A DNA stretch of 64,000 bases from Bradyrhizobium sp. 164. Its GTDB lineage: Bacteria > Pseudomonadota > Alphaproteobacteria > Rhizobiales > Xanthobacteraceae. Positions within the stretch are counted from its first letter, which is position 1. Each line of letters starts with the position of its first letter. A program made the translations under genes and the position numbers. Of the stretch, positions 9,137 to 18,444 are shown piece by piece. The DNA lies in assembly GCF_023073715.1 (NCBI RefSeq), contig NZ_JADPKA010000028.1, positions 1 through 64,000 of the forward strand. Reading direction: 5' to 3'. The notes below the pieces were generated by a model. It was not told the DNA's origin. It saw only the letters and a program-made list of their open reading frames with translations, and did no database searches.

Positions 9137-9330
9137 TTCGACACCTTCTGCGTCTGCGCGAGCACATGCCCGGCGGGCTCGAGATCGAACGGCAGTGTGC
9201 CGGCAATGGCCGCAAAGCCCTCGAAGGCAGGCCCGATGGAGTTGGAGATGCGGGTTGCGATCTCGTCATCCACGGGAACGCCGGCGATCCGTGCGATCGG
9301 CTTGATCTCTTTCGGTGTCGGTCTCGTCAT
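9133..9330 (-). CDS. Small AtzG/GatC-like amidase partner
   Basis: This 65-residue protein is coupled by four-base overlaps to both the amidase and the OppF-like gene. Its layout (helical N-terminus with [20 protein letters not shown], then ISNSIGPAFEGFAAIAGTLP, then a proline-containing tail) resembles the DUF4089/AtzG family, small GatC-like proteins that form complexes with AtzE-type amidases. The family assignment is from memory plus position and size, not a search. It would be expected to bind and stabilise the neighbouring amidase. Confidence 0.6.
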   Translation of the reverse strand: MTRPTPKEIKPIARIAGVPVDDEIATRISNSIGPAFEGFAAIAGTLPFDLEPAGHVLAQTQKVSK

Positions 9331-10385
9331 GCGGTCTTCTCCCTCGGCGCGCTGCTATGGCCTGAATCTGGGATCGCCATGTAGCACGCAGCCTCGTGGC
9401 CCATATTATCGAGCGCAGTGAGCTTTGGCGTCGCATTTGCGCAGAGCGGCTCCGCAAACGGACATCGGGTGTGGAAGCGGCAGCCCGAGGGCGGGTCGAT
9501 CGGATTGGGCGGATCGCCCGTGATTGGCGGCGTCTCGGTGCGGCTATCAGGGTCGGAAGACGGCATCGCCGCCAGCAGCGCGCGCGTATAGGGATGCGCC
9601 GGCTGGTCCCAGACCTGGTCGACCGGGCCGAGCTCGACGACTTCCCCGAGATACATCACCAGCACACGGTCGCTGATGTAGCGAACGACATTGAGGTCGT
9701 GGCTGATGAACAGATAGGTCAGGCCGAACTCGCGCTTGAGATCGGCCAGCAGATTGAGCACCTGCGCCTCGACGGACTTGTCGAGCGCGGAGACGGCTTC
9801 GTCCAGGATCACCAGTCGCGGCGACAGCGCCAGGGCGCGCGCGATGTTGACGCGCTGGCGTTGGCCGCCGGAGATTTCGTGCGGATAACGGCTGGCGAAG
9901 TTTTCGGGGCGCAGGCCAACCTTACCGAGCAACTCGCGCGCCAGCGTGCGCGCTGCGTTATCGGCCATGCCGTGGACCTTGGGGCCGAAGGCAATGGATT
10001 CCTCGATCGTCAGCCGCGGATTAAGTGAGGCGTAGGAATCCTGGAAAACCATCTGCATGCCGCGGCGAAGCTCGCGCAAGCTCAGCGACTGACCGACGAT
10101 CATGCCATCATAGATGATGTCGCCGGTGTCGCGCGGCATCAGATGCATCAAGAGGCGCGCGGTGGTCGATTTGCCGCAGCCGGACTCCCCGACGATGCCG
10201 ACGGTCTCGCCCTTAGCGACGGCGAAGGAGACGTTGTCGACGGCACGCACGGTGCGCTTGGTGGCGAACAGGCCGCCGCGCACGGGGAAGTGTTTTGTCA
10301 GGCCATTGACCTGAAGCAGCGGCTGCGCGACGCCGCCGCGGTCCTCGACCGGTTCAAGCATTTCGATTGGCTGATCCGTCGTCAT
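9327..10385 (-). CDS. Peptide ABC transporter ATPase (OppF/DppF type)
   Basis: This is a 352-aa importer ATPase with Walker A GESGCGKS, signature ISGGQRQR and Walker [13 protein letters not shown], plus the oligopeptide-transporter C-terminal region ([15 protein letters not shown]). The start at 10385 is the upstream-most ATG; MLEP eight codons later is possible. It is separated from the permease gene by about 180 bp of repeat sequence and coupled to the small AtzG-like gene. With the OppD-like protein at 6750-7724 it would form the heterodimeric ATPase of one importer. Confidence 0.88.
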   Translation of the reverse strand: MTTDQPIEMLEPVEDRGGVAQPLLQVNGLTKHFPVRGGLFATKRTVRAVDNVSFAVAKGETVGIVGESGCGKSTTARLLMHLMPRDTGDIIYDGMIVGQSLSLRELRRGMQMVFQDSYASLNPRLTIEESIAFGPKVHGMADNAARTLARELLGKVGLRPENFASRYPHEISGGQRQRVNIARALALSPRLVILDEAVSALDKSVEAQVLNLLADLKREFGLTYLFISHDLNVVRYISDRVLVMYLGEVVELGPVDQVWDQPAHPYTRALLAAMPSSDPDSRTETPPITGDPPNPIDPPSGCRFHTRCPFAEPLCANATPKLTALDNMGHEAACYMAIPDSGHSSAPREKTA

Positions 10386-10410
10386 TGCCGCGCGGCAAAC
10401 TCGATAGAGC

Positions 10411-10528
10411 GGAGCCCCTCACCCGGATTGTGTCTGACGATACAACATAGCTGAACCTTCGCTTCGGGGTTCTTAAGAACGGCCCCAGAAGGCGGCCTAT
10501 GTCTCTCCCTACGGGAGAGGTGTGGCAC
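10411..10528. repeat. Intergenic repeat inside the peptide operon
   Basis: The segment carries CCCCTCACCCGG, a short inverted repeat CTTCGCTTCGGGG, and CTCTCCCTACGGGAGAG (hairpin, 5' arm near 10504). The same modules recur at 12440-12613, 25955-26095 and 49548-49685. It separates the permease and OppF-like genes without any ORF. Confidence 0.5.
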
Positions 10529-10566
10529 CATCAACGCCGCGAAAGTCTGCGTCTCTCTCATCATCG

Positions 10567-11469
10567 TTAGTTCCTGATGTCCATGGCGCTGCGCAGGCCG
10601 TCCGAGAGCAGATTGAAGCAAATCGAGACCGCGAAGATCATCGCGCCCGGGAGCGCTGCGACCCAGGGATTGACGTAGATCGCCGTGCGCAAGGTGTTCA
10701 ACATCAGGCCCCATTCCGGCTCCGGCGGCTTGGTGCCGAGGCCGAGGAAGGACAGACCTGCCGCCAAGATCATCGAGACCGAGATCAGGCTGGTGGCATA
10801 GACGAAGATCGCGCCGAGCACATTGCCAAGGATGTGCACGCGCATGATGGTGAAGGCGCCGGCGCCGGACGCGCGTGCGGCCTCGACGAAATCCATGTTG
10901 CGCACGCCGGTGGTGACGCTTTCGGCGACGCGGGTGATCTGCGGCACGAACACGACGGTCAACGACACGATGGAATTGAGGATGCCCGCCCCCAGCGCGC
11001 CGGAGATGGCGATGGCGAGCAGCACGGAGGGGAAGGCATAGAACACGTCGACCGTGCGCATGATCGCGGTGTTGAGCCTGCCGCCGACATAGCCGGCGAC
11101 GAGGCCGAGCGAGGTGCCGATGCAGAAGGCGAGGATCACGGGCAAAATGCCGATGACCAACGACAGCCGCCCGCCATAAATCAACCGCGCCAGCATGTCG
11201 CGCCCGAGCTCGTCGGTGCCGAGCGGATAGCCTGTCGTTCCGATGTGGCGGAGGCGGCGGATCATCGAGCCCTTGTAGGGATCTGCGAGACCCAGCCATG
11301 GCGCGAGGATCGCCGACAGGAAGATCAGCAGCAGCACCAGCGCGCAGGCCATGCTGACCTTGTCGCGCATGATGCGGCGTCCGACAGTCGCCCAATAGCC
11401 GCGCGCCTTGGTCACGGGTGCGGCCTGAAGTGCGGCGTCACTGGTGGCGGACAACGGAAGCTCGCTCAT
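10567..11469 (-). CDS. Peptide ABC transporter permease (DppC type)
   Basis: This 300-aa inner-membrane permease has a cytoplasmic N-terminus with the usual RRIMRDKVSMACALVLL first helix, about six membrane segments and the EAA loop EAARASGAGAFTIMRVHILG that contacts the ATPase. YPLGTDELGRDML is the OppC/DppC hallmark before the transmembrane domain. It begins four bases after the stop of the DppB-type gene, so the two permeases are co-expressed. Confidence 0.9.
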   Translation of the reverse strand: MSELPLSATSDAALQAAPVTKARGYWATVGRRIMRDKVSMACALVLLLIFLSAILAPWLGLADPYKGSMIRRLRHIGTTGYPLGTDELGRDMLARLIYGGRLSLVIGILPVILAFCIGTSLGLVAGYVGGRLNTAIMRTVDVFYAFPSVLLAIAISGALGAGILNSIVSLTVVFVPQITRVAESVTTGVRNMDFVEAARASGAGAFTIMRVHILGNVLGAIFVYATSLISVSMILAAGLSFLGLGTKPPEPEWGLMLNTLRTAIYVNPWVAALPGAMIFAVSICFNLLSDGLRSAMDIRN

Positions 11470-11473
11470 CCCG

Positions 11474-12427
11474 CTAGCCCCGCTTGATGCGTGGGTCGAT
11501 CGCGGCTTGCGCGATGTCGACCAGCAGATTGAGGAACACGAAAAACAGCGCCAGGATCAGGATCGTGCCTTGCAGCAGCGGCAGATCGCGCTGGAAGATC
11601 GCGGAGTTGAGCAGGAAACCGGAGCCCGGCCAGGAGAACACGGTCTCGATCAGGATCGAGCCGCCCAGCATGTAGCCGAGCTGAAGCCCCATCACCGCGA
11701 GCGCGGTCGGCGCTGCATTCTTGATGACGTGGCGGAATACGCCGGTTTCACGCAGACCTTTGGCGCGCAATGCTTCGACAAAATCCTGGCTGAGAATGTC
11801 GCCGGTGAGCGCACGCACGGTGCGGGTGACGATGCCCATCGGGATCACCGAGGTCGTGATCGCAGGCAGCACGAGATATTTCAGGTGCGCCCAATCCCAG
11901 GCCCACGAGTTGGAGCCGTTGGGCCCGGCGCCGATCGCGGGCAGCCAGTTCAGCTGCACCGAGAAGATGATGACGAGCAGCATGCCGAGCCAGTAATGCG
12001 GCACCGAGACGCCGGCGATCGCAAAGGAGGTCGCGACCTTGTCGATCCAGGTCTCGCGAAAATAACCGGCGATCAAGCCGAGCAGGATGCCCATGGTGAA
12101 GCCGATGATGGCTGCGGCAATCGCCAGCGTGACGGTGTTGCCGACCGCGCGCATGACCTCGGCCAGCACGGGACGACCCGTAGCGATGGAATTGCCGAGA
12201 TCGCCGTGGAGCGCACGCAGCAGCCAGAGCCCGAACTGCACCGGTAGCGGCCGGTCGAAGCCATAGGCGGCGCGCAGCTGCGCTGCGAGCTCCTGCGAGG
12301 CATCGGCTGGCAGTACGGCGACCAGGGGATCGCCAGGTGTGATGTGCACGAGCAGAAAGCACACCAGCGCCACGCTGATGACGATCGGGACGACATAGAC
12401 GATGCGTCTGGCGATGTAGGCGAGCAC
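11474..12427 (-). CDS. Peptide ABC transporter permease (DppB type)
   Basis: This 317-aa inner-membrane permease starts with the canonical N-terminal helix of DppB (LAYIARRIVYVVPIVISVAL), then HITPGDPL, about six membrane segments and the EAA loop EALRAKGLRETGVFRHVIKN. GTG at 12427 is proposed as start because the family begins exactly there; the in-frame ATG 28 codons upstream lies within the upstream repeat element. It forms the channel with the DppC-type permease. Confidence 0.88.
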   Translation of the reverse strand: MLAYIARRIVYVVPIVISVALVCFLLVHITPGDPLVAVLPADASQELAAQLRAAYGFDRPLPVQFGLWLLRALHGDLGNSIATGRPVLAEVMRAVGNTVTLAIAAAIIGFTMGILLGLIAGYFRETWIDKVATSFAIAGVSVPHYWLGMLLVIIFSVQLNWLPAIGAGPNGSNSWAWDWAHLKYLVLPAITTSVIPMGIVTRTVRALTGDILSQDFVEALRAKGLRETGVFRHVIKNAAPTALAVMGLQLGYMLGGSILIETVFSWPGSGFLLNSAIFQRDLPLLQGTILILALFFVFLNLLVDIAQAAIDPRIKRG

Positions 12428-12439
12428 GTTGAGTTCTTT

Positions 12440-12613
12440 CTTTCTTCTCCCCTTGTGGGAGAAGGTGGCGCGCGCAGCGCGCCGGATGAGGGGTTTTATC
12501 CGCGAGTACAATCATTCCGAATGCAAGAGAGGCTCCCGCGGAGAGAACCCCTCACCCGTCTCGCCGCTGCGCGGCGAGACACCCTCTCCCGCAAAGGGAG
12601 AGGGTGCACTGAG
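12440..12613. repeat. Composite palindromic intergenic repeat
   Basis: Two half-elements face each other: CTTCTCCCC..GGGAGAAGGTGGCGCGC with GGATGAGGGGTT on the left, and AACCCCTCACCCG..CACCCTCTCCC..GGGAGAGGGTGCA on the right. The right half also holds a stem CTCGCCGC/GCGGCGAG. Related, partly eroded copies occur at 10411-10528 and 25955-26095. It separates the SBP gene from the permease genes and may act as an mRNA processing or attenuation site (inference). Confidence 0.6.
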
Positions 12614-12626
12614 CAGGTCGCCAGAA

Positions 12627-14285
12627 CTACTGCGCGATCGACACCGGCGAGAAGTCGATGAACCAGCTCTTCGGCTGCACGACGCCTGTCACCTTCGGGC
12701 TCATGGCGCGCGGGCCGACGTCGTGGGCGACGTAGAGGAAGGCGGCGTCGTCGACGGAGGCTGCGTGCAGTTCGGCGAGCGCGGCGTCACGCGCGGCAGG
12801 ATCGAAGGTCTGGCGTGCCTTCTTCACCAGCTCGTCGAATTTCGGGTTGTTGATGAAGCCCCAATTGTTCGACACCGGCGGCGCCATGCCCGATTGCAGG
12901 AAGCGCACCAGCGCGAAGAACGGGTCCATCGCCGCATAGGTGACGTTGGTCGCGTTCGCACCGTTGGCGCTAGCGTCCTTGGCGCCGCGGCGCCAGTTGG
13001 TGAATAGCGTGTTCCATTCGATGACGTCGAGCTGCACGTCGAAATAGCATTCGGCCAGCGCCTGCTGGAGATATTCGTTCATCGGCAGCGGCTGCATCTG
13101 GCCCGAGCCGGAGGCTGATGTCTGGGTCTTCACCGTCAGCTTCTTGTTCGGGCCGAAGCCGGCCTCCTGCATCAGCTTTTGCGCAGCCGCCTTGTCATAC
13201 TTGATCTCGAAGCTCGGTTTGCCGCGCCAGGGATGGCCGGGCTCGAAGGTGCCAGTCGCCGGCACCATCAGGCCGGCGAGTAGGCCGTCCCTGAGGCCAT
13301 CGCGATCGACGCAGAGGTTCGCGGCCTTGCGCACGCGGATGTCGTTCCAAGGCGAGCCCTCGACACGCGAGAACTGCCAGGGCCAGACATGCGGCTGCTC
13401 GTTGGCGTAGAGCTTGAAGCCGCGCTGCTTGAGCTCGGGCAGCGCATCCGGCGCCGGAGCCTCGACCCAATCGACCTGGCCGGAGAGCAGCGCGGCGGTG
13501 CGCGCATTGGCTTCGGGCATCGGCCACAGCACCATCTTGTCGATCTTCGGCACGCGCGCCTTGTCCCAATAGTTCGCGTTCTTGACCAGCTCGAGCCGCT
13601 CGCGCGGCGTGAAGCTCGCCATCTTCCACGGGCCGGTGCCCGAGGCGTCCCTGGCAAACGCCGTCCAGGCGGCTTGCGACTTCGCCTTGGCGTCAGGGCC
13701 TTCCGCCTTGTCGTAGAAGGCCTGCCACTTCGTCGGACTCGCCATGAACAGGTTGGTGAGGTTGATCGGCAGGAAGCTGTCGGGTTCCTTGGTGGTGAGT
13801 TCGACCGTCATGTCGTCGATCTTCTTCGCCGACGCCAGCGTCGGCATGCGCGAAGCCGTAACGCCGACCTGGCTGGCGTCGAATTGCGGCGCGTCCTGCT
13901 TCAAGACCTTCTCGACGTTCCACACCACGGCGTCCGCATTGAACGGCGAGCCGTCATGGAAGGTGACGCCGGGGCGCAGCTTGAACACCCACTTGGTCTT
14001 GTCGGCATCGTCGACTTTCCACTCGATGGCAAGGCCGGGGATTACCACGCTCGCCTTGTCGGCCGAGGACAGGTCCCAGCCGGTGAGCCCGTCATACATG
14101 GTAAGGCCGGTGAAGCGATTGCCTTCAAAACCCTGGTCAGGCTGGCCCAGGGTGCGCGGAATATCGACGGCGGTCATGCCAATGCGCAGCACAGTTTCGG
14201 CACTGGCCATGCGCGGCCATGCGGCGGCGGTCGTTAGAGCGAGCACCGCGATCAATGCCGCGCGTGTGGTCTTCTTGATAAGCAT
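12627..14285 (-). CDS. Peptide ABC transporter substrate-binding protein
   Basis: This is a periplasmic SBP_bac_5-family (DppA/OppA-like) receptor of 552 aa. A signal peptide spans about residues 1-29 (ends MASAE). Family motifs include VVIPGLAIEWKVDDADKTKW, FKLRPGVTFHDGSPFNADAV and, near the C-terminus, a typical SVDDAAFLYVAHD block. It is the first gene of the operon with the permeases, ATPases and amidase. A divergent paralogue at 14486-16081 shares long matching stretches, which suggests duplication and possibly two substrates feeding one channel. Confidence 0.88.
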   Translation of the reverse strand: MLIKKTTRAALIAVLALTTAAAWPRMASAETVLRIGMTAVDIPRTLGQPDQGFEGNRFTGLTMYDGLTGWDLSSADKASVVIPGLAIEWKVDDADKTKWVFKLRPGVTFHDGSPFNADAVVWNVEKVLKQDAPQFDASQVGVTASRMPTLASAKKIDDMTVELTTKEPDSFLPINLTNLFMASPTKWQAFYDKAEGPDAKAKSQAAWTAFARDASGTGPWKMASFTPRERLELVKNANYWDKARVPKIDKMVLWPMPEANARTAALLSGQVDWVEAPAPDALPELKQRGFKLYANEQPHVWPWQFSRVEGSPWNDIRVRKAANLCVDRDGLRDGLLAGLMVPATGTFEPGHPWRGKPSFEIKYDKAAAQKLMQEAGFGPNKKLTVKTQTSASGSGQMQPLPMNEYLQQALAECYFDVQLDVIEWNTLFTNWRRGAKDASANGANATNVTYAAMDPFFALVRFLQSGMAPPVSNNWGFINNPKFDELVKKARQTFDPAARDAALAELHAASVDDAAFLYVAHDVGPRAMSPKVTGVVQPKSWFIDFSPVSIAQ

Positions 14286-14322
14286 CGCCTCAATCCTTTT
14301 CCGGCTTGGATGACTATTTTTG

Positions 14323-14439
14323 ATGCAATCGTATGCAATGGCTATGCCAAAGAGAAACTTATTCTGCCATTTGTCACTGCGACGACAAGTCCTTGTGGGT
14401 CGCGCGAGGGTAAACGCGTGGCATTGCCTATTCTGGCAT
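14323..14439. promoter_or_regulatory. Divergent promoter region with direct repeats
   Basis: Between two divergent paralogous SBP genes, ATGCAAT occurs at 14323-14329 and again at 14333-14339, ten bases apart (one helical turn). TATTCTGCCAT at 14360-14370 recurs as TATTCTGGCAT at 14429-14439. These are candidate binding sites of a shared regulator. No regulator gene is adjacent and the sites are untested. Confidence 0.35.
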
Positions 14440-14485
14440 CAAGATTGCAAGTTCGGCCCCGACGTCTCCTGGGAGCTTGGGGCCA

Positions 14486-16081
14486 ATGCGTATTCGATTG
14501 TCGACCTGTCTCGCCGTGCTTGCGCTAGCGTTGTCCGCGATGGCGGCGCGCGCCGAAACGGTGGTGCGCTACGGCATCTCGATGGCGGACATTCCGCTGA
14601 CGACGGGTCAGCCCGATCGCGGCGCCGGTGCTTATCAGTTCACCGCCTACACGATCTACGATCCCTTGGTGGCCTGGGAGATGGACGTCGCCGACCGCCC
14701 CGGCAGGCTGGTGCCGGGGCTCGCCACCGAATGGAAGGTCGATGATACCGACAAGACCAAATGGCGCTTTACTTTGCGCAAAGGCGTGACGTTTCACGAC
14801 GGCAGCGAGTTCAATGCCGATGCAGTAATCTGGAATCTGGACAAAGTGCTCAACGACAAGGCGCCGCAATTCGACAAGCGGCAGAGCGCGCAGGTGAAGA
14901 CCCGCCTTCCCTCGGTCGCGAGCTACGCCAAAATCGACGACTTCGCGGTGGAGATCACCACCAAGACGATCGACTCCTTCTTTCCCTACCAGATGCTGTG
15001 GTTCCTGGTATCGAGCCCGGCGCAATACGAAAAGCTCGGAAAGGATTGGGACAGGTTCGCAAGCCAACCCTCCGGGACCGGTCCATTCAAACTGACAAAG
15101 CTGGTGCCGCGCGAGCTCGCCGAGCTCACCAAGAACCCGGACTACTGGAACAAGAAGCGCATTCCGAAGGCCGATAAGATCGTGCTGGTGCCGATGCCGG
15201 AGGCGCTGACGCGCACAAACGCTCTGCTTGCGGGCCAAGTAGATTTGATCGAGACGCCGGCGCCAGACGCCGTGCCGCAGCTGAAAGCGGCCGGCATGAA
15301 GCTCGTCGACAACGTCACGCCGCATGTCTGGAACTATCATCTGAGCGTGCTGCCGGGCTCGCCCTGGACCGACATCCGCCTGCGCAAAGCACTGAACCTC
15401 GCGATCGATCGCGAGGGGGTGGTCGCCCTGATGAACGGCTTGGCAAAACCTGCCAAGGGTCAGGTTGATCCCTCCAGCCCGTGGTTCGGTAAGCCGAGCT
15501 TCGAGCTGAGATATGATCTCGCCGCGGCCAAGAAGCTGGTCGAAGAGGCCGGCTACTCCAAGGCGAAGCCACTGAAGACCACCTTCATCATTGCGCAGGG
15601 CGGCACCGGCCAGATGCTGTCCCTGCCGATGAATGAATTCCTGCAGCAGAGCTTCAAGGAGATCGGCATCGAGATCGACTTCAAGGTGGTCGAGCTCGAG
15701 ACGTTATATACACACTGGCGCAAAGGCGCGGCCGACGAGATGAACGCCGGCATCACCGCCAACAACATCGCCTATGTCACCTCCGACCCGCTCTACGCCA
15801 TCGTCCGCTTCTTCCATTCCGGGCAGATCGCGCCGGTCGGCGTCAACTGGGGTGGCTACAAGAACCCTGAGGTCGATGCACTGATCGACAAGGCCAAGCA
15901 GACGTTCGATTCCGCCAAACAGGACGCTCTGCTGGCGCAGGCGCATGCGCTGATCGTGAACGATGCCACGCTGGTCTGGGTGGTCCACGACACCAATCCG
16001 CACGCGCTCTCGCCGAAGATCAAGCAGTTCGTGCAGGCGCAGCACTGGTTCCAGGATTTGACGACGATCGGGGTGGAGTGA
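14486..16081 (+). CDS. Second peptide ABC substrate-binding protein
   Basis: This 531-aa periplasmic receptor has a signal peptide at residues 1-24 (ends MAARAE). It is clearly paralogous to the protein at 12627-14285: both share DIP..LGQPD-type N-termini, a long EWKVDD.DKTKW..LR.GVTFHDGS.FNADAV block, and MPEA.ARTAALLSGQVD-like segments. ATG at 14486 with GGGAG 10 bases upstream is preferred over TTG three codons earlier. It has no transporter genes downstream, so it probably uses the divergent operon's permease (inference). Confidence 0.87.
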   Translation: MRIRLSTCLAVLALALSAMAARAETVVRYGISMADIPLTTGQPDRGAGAYQFTAYTIYDPLVAWEMDVADRPGRLVPGLATEWKVDDTDKTKWRFTLRKGVTFHDGSEFNADAVIWNLDKVLNDKAPQFDKRQSAQVKTRLPSVASYAKIDDFAVEITTKTIDSFFPYQMLWFLVSSPAQYEKLGKDWDRFASQPSGTGPFKLTKLVPRELAELTKNPDYWNKKRIPKADKIVLVPMPEALTRTNALLAGQVDLIETPAPDAVPQLKAAGMKLVDNVTPHVWNYHLSVLPGSPWTDIRLRKALNLAIDREGVVALMNGLAKPAKGQVDPSSPWFGKPSFELRYDLAAAKKLVEEAGYSKAKPLKTTFIIAQGGTGQMLSLPMNEFLQQSFKEIGIEIDFKVVELETLYTHWRKGAADEMNAGITANNIAYVTSDPLYAIVRFFHSGQIAPVGVNWGGYKNPEVDALIDKAKQTFDSAKQDALLAQAHALIVNDATLVWVVHDTNPHALSPKIKQFVQAQHWFQDLTTIGVE

Positions 16082-16101
16082 GGCGCGACAAGCCCCGCGG
16101 T

Positions 16102-16193
16102 CGTAGGGTGGGCAAAGCGAGCGTGCCCGCCTCTTCAAGCGGACCCAAGGAGAGGTGGTGGGCACGGCGCTTCGCGCCTTCGCCCACCCTACG
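16102..16193. repeat. Intergenic inverted repeat (CGTAGGGTGGGC ends)
   Basis: CGTAGGGTGGGC at 16102-16113 is matched by its exact complement GCCCACCCTACG at 16182-16193, with an internal GGTGGTGGGCACGGCGCTTCG copy between them. It lies between the convergent SBP and cyclase genes, where such elements may end transcription from both sides (inference). Confidence 0.6.
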
Positions 16194-16212
16194 GGAGCGG
16201 TGACGCGAGCTA

Positions 16213-18444
16213 CTACTTCGTCAGCAGCGCATAAGCCCCGGTCCACCCTTCCGGTGGCGGCGTCAGCTGGAAATCTCTGATCCGCGCTTCATAGAGCCTG
16301 AACAGCTTCTCCAGCGTGTCGGCGTCTTCGCTCTTGCGCCCGCGCTCGATCGCGTCCAGTGCGCCCTGCCAGTCGCGATTGCGATAGCAGCCGAGCATTT
16401 CGATGGTGATGTTGCGCAGGCGCTGGAAAGCGCCCGAATGCATCACGTCCTCACGGCCGGCGATGGCATAGATCACCTCCGGCTCGGTCTTGCCCTTGAC
16501 CATGATGAAGTCGAGCTCGAGGATCGCGAACTTGTCCTTGGCCGCGAGCGCCGTCCTTGAGCCGACGATGATCGGGAAGCCGTATGCCTTGGTCTGCCCC
16601 TCAAGGCGCGAGGCGAGGTTCACGCTGTCGCCGAGCACGGAGTAGTTCTTCTTCAGATCGGAGCCCATGTTGCCGACCACGCCGATGCCGGTGTTGAGGC
16701 CGATTCCGACATTGAGCGGAATGTAGACGTGGCCGCCGTCGGCGGCTTCCTGCTCGCGCTCCTTATTGACCGCGTCGATCTGCTCCAGCATCTGGATCGC
16801 GGCCTCGCAGGCGTTGACCTCGTGCTCGGCATCGTCGAGCGGCGCGTTCCAGAACGCCATGATGGCGTCGCCCATGTATTTGTCGATGTAGCCCTTGCGC
16901 TCGATGATGACGTCGGTCAGCGGCGTCAGAAAACGGTTCATCAGCGCGATCAGCCCCTGCGGGTCGTGCTTGTAGCTCTCCGAGATCGAGGTGAAGCCGC
17001 GCACGTCCGAGAACATGATCGTCATCTCGCGCTCCTCGCCGCCGAGCACGAGCTTCTCCGGCGACTGTACGAGTTGCTCGACCAGAACCGGCGACATGTA
17101 TTGCGCGAATTGTCCGCGGATCTGCACGCGCTGCCGCTGCTCGCGCACGAAACTGGCAAAGATCAGCGTCAGATAGATCGCCGTGGTCGACAGCAGGGGA
17201 TAGGTAAAATCGATGAGGTAGCGGTACTGCGCGTAGAAGAACCAGGACACGCCGACCAGAATGGCGGCGAAGGTCGCGCCCACGAGCACCAGGCGCACCG
17301 GTCCGAGATTCGGCGCGAAGATGATGACCAGGAGGCCGATGATTAGCGCCGCTATCAGCTCAACCCCGAGCGCATAGTTCGGCTGGGAGACCACGGCGCC
17401 GCTCAGCACGCTCTCGAGCACCTGGGCATGGATCTCGACCCCCGGCATGGTCGAGGACACCGGCGTGGTCTTGATGTCGTTGAGCCCGACCGCGGAAGTG
17501 CCGACCAGCACCAGCTTGCCGGTGAGCTTGGCGGGCGGCGCGGTGTTGTCGAGCACGTCGGCCGCCGAGACGTAGATCGAGGGATCCTGCCGCGCATAAT
17601 GTACCCAGAGCTGACCGTTCCTGTCGGTCGGGATCTCGAGGCCCTTGAGGCGCACGGCCCTGATGCCGGTCTTGTCGGTCCGGATCAGGAGCGTCGGCGT
17701 GCCGGTGGCGACGCGCAAAATCTCAAGGCTGAGCGAAGGCATGATGTTGCCCTGGGCGCGCATCACCATCGGCACGCGGCGGATCAGGCCGTCGCGCTCG
17801 GTCTTGATCGTGAACAGGCCGCGGCCGGCGGCGATCTTTTCGATGACGGGCACGTTGCGCAAGAGGCCGGGGAATTCGAACAGGAAGCGCTCGGCGCCCT
17901 CTTCGCCGACCGTGGCGACGCCGGTGAAGGGCAGGGACTTGTCAAGTTCGGAGGAGATCGCCGGCTGCCCGGTCTCGCCCAGCACCACGCGGGAGCCCTT
18001 GATCGCCTCAGCGAGGATCTGGTCGTTGGTCGGCAGCTCGCGCAGCTTGGCACGGGTGGCGTCGTCGAGATAGCGCATCTGGTTCGCGACCAGATCCGGA
18101 TTGAGCCGATCGGCCTCCGAGAACACCACGTCGAAGCCGATCGCCACCGCGCCATTACTGGTGAGGTTCTGGATCAAATCGGCAATTCGCGTGCGCGGCC
18201 ACGGCCATTGCCCGAGCTTGGCGAGGCTCTTGTCGTCGATGTCGACGATGGTAACAGGCCGCGCCGTCTTGTGACGCGGATCGATCAGCTGGAACATATC
18301 GAAGGTGCGCAGCCGCAATTCTTCCATCGGCGGCGGATCCCAGAGACGAGCGCCGGCAAACAGGACCAGCAGCGCGAGGCACATCAGCCGCGCAAAGCCG
18401 AACTTGCGCGCAAACCACCGCCGCAGGATTTTTAGACGTTTCAT
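16213..18444 (-). CDS. CHASE2-domain class III adenylate cyclase
   Basis: This 743-aa membrane sensor cyclase is predicted to make cAMP from ATP. One N-terminal membrane helix (about 18-36) precedes an extracytoplasmic CHASE2 domain (about 40-330, with TIVDIDDKSLAKLGQWPWPR), several membrane helices (about 345-430) and a cytosolic cyclase domain (about 465-660). Metal-binding Asp residues are in FSDVRGF (about 478) and DKYMGDA (about 522). LGDSVNLASRLEG carries the Asp typical of adenine specificity plus the Asn/Arg pair. The start at 18444 follows AGGAAG. It lies 148 bp downstream of the giant surface-protein gene in the same direction, so co-transcription is possible. Confidence 0.85.
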   Translation of the reverse strand: MKRLKILRRWFARKFGFARLMCLALLVLFAGARLWDPPPMEELRLRTFDMFQLIDPRHKTARPVTIVDIDDKSLAKLGQWPWPRTRIADLIQNLTSNGAVAIGFDVVFSEADRLNPDLVANQMRYLDDATRAKLRELPTNDQILAEAIKGSRVVLGETGQPAISSELDKSLPFTGVATVGEEGAERFLFEFPGLLRNVPVIEKIAAGRGLFTIKTERDGLIRRVPMVMRAQGNIMPSLSLEILRVATGTPTLLIRTDKTGIRAVRLKGLEIPTDRNGQLWVHYARQDPSIYVSAADVLDNTAPPAKLTGKLVLVGTSAVGLNDIKTTPVSSTMPGVEIHAQVLESVLSGAVVSQPNYALGVELIAALIIGLLVIIFAPNLGPVRLVLVGATFAAILVGVSWFFYAQYRYLIDFTYPLLSTTAIYLTLIFASFVREQRQRVQIRGQFAQYMSPVLVEQLVQSPEKLVLGGEEREMTIMFSDVRGFTSISESYKHDPQGLIALMNRFLTPLTDVIIERKGYIDKYMGDAIMAFWNAPLDDAEHEVNACEAAIQMLEQIDAVNKEREQEAADGGHVYIPLNVGIGLNTGIGVVGNMGSDLKKNYSVLGDSVNLASRLEGQTKAYGFPIIVGSRTALAAKDKFAILELDFIMVKGKTEPEVIYAIAGREDVMHSGAFQRLRNITIEMLGCYRNRDWQGALDAIERGRKSEDADTLEKLFRLYEARIRDFQLTPPPEGWTGAYALLTK

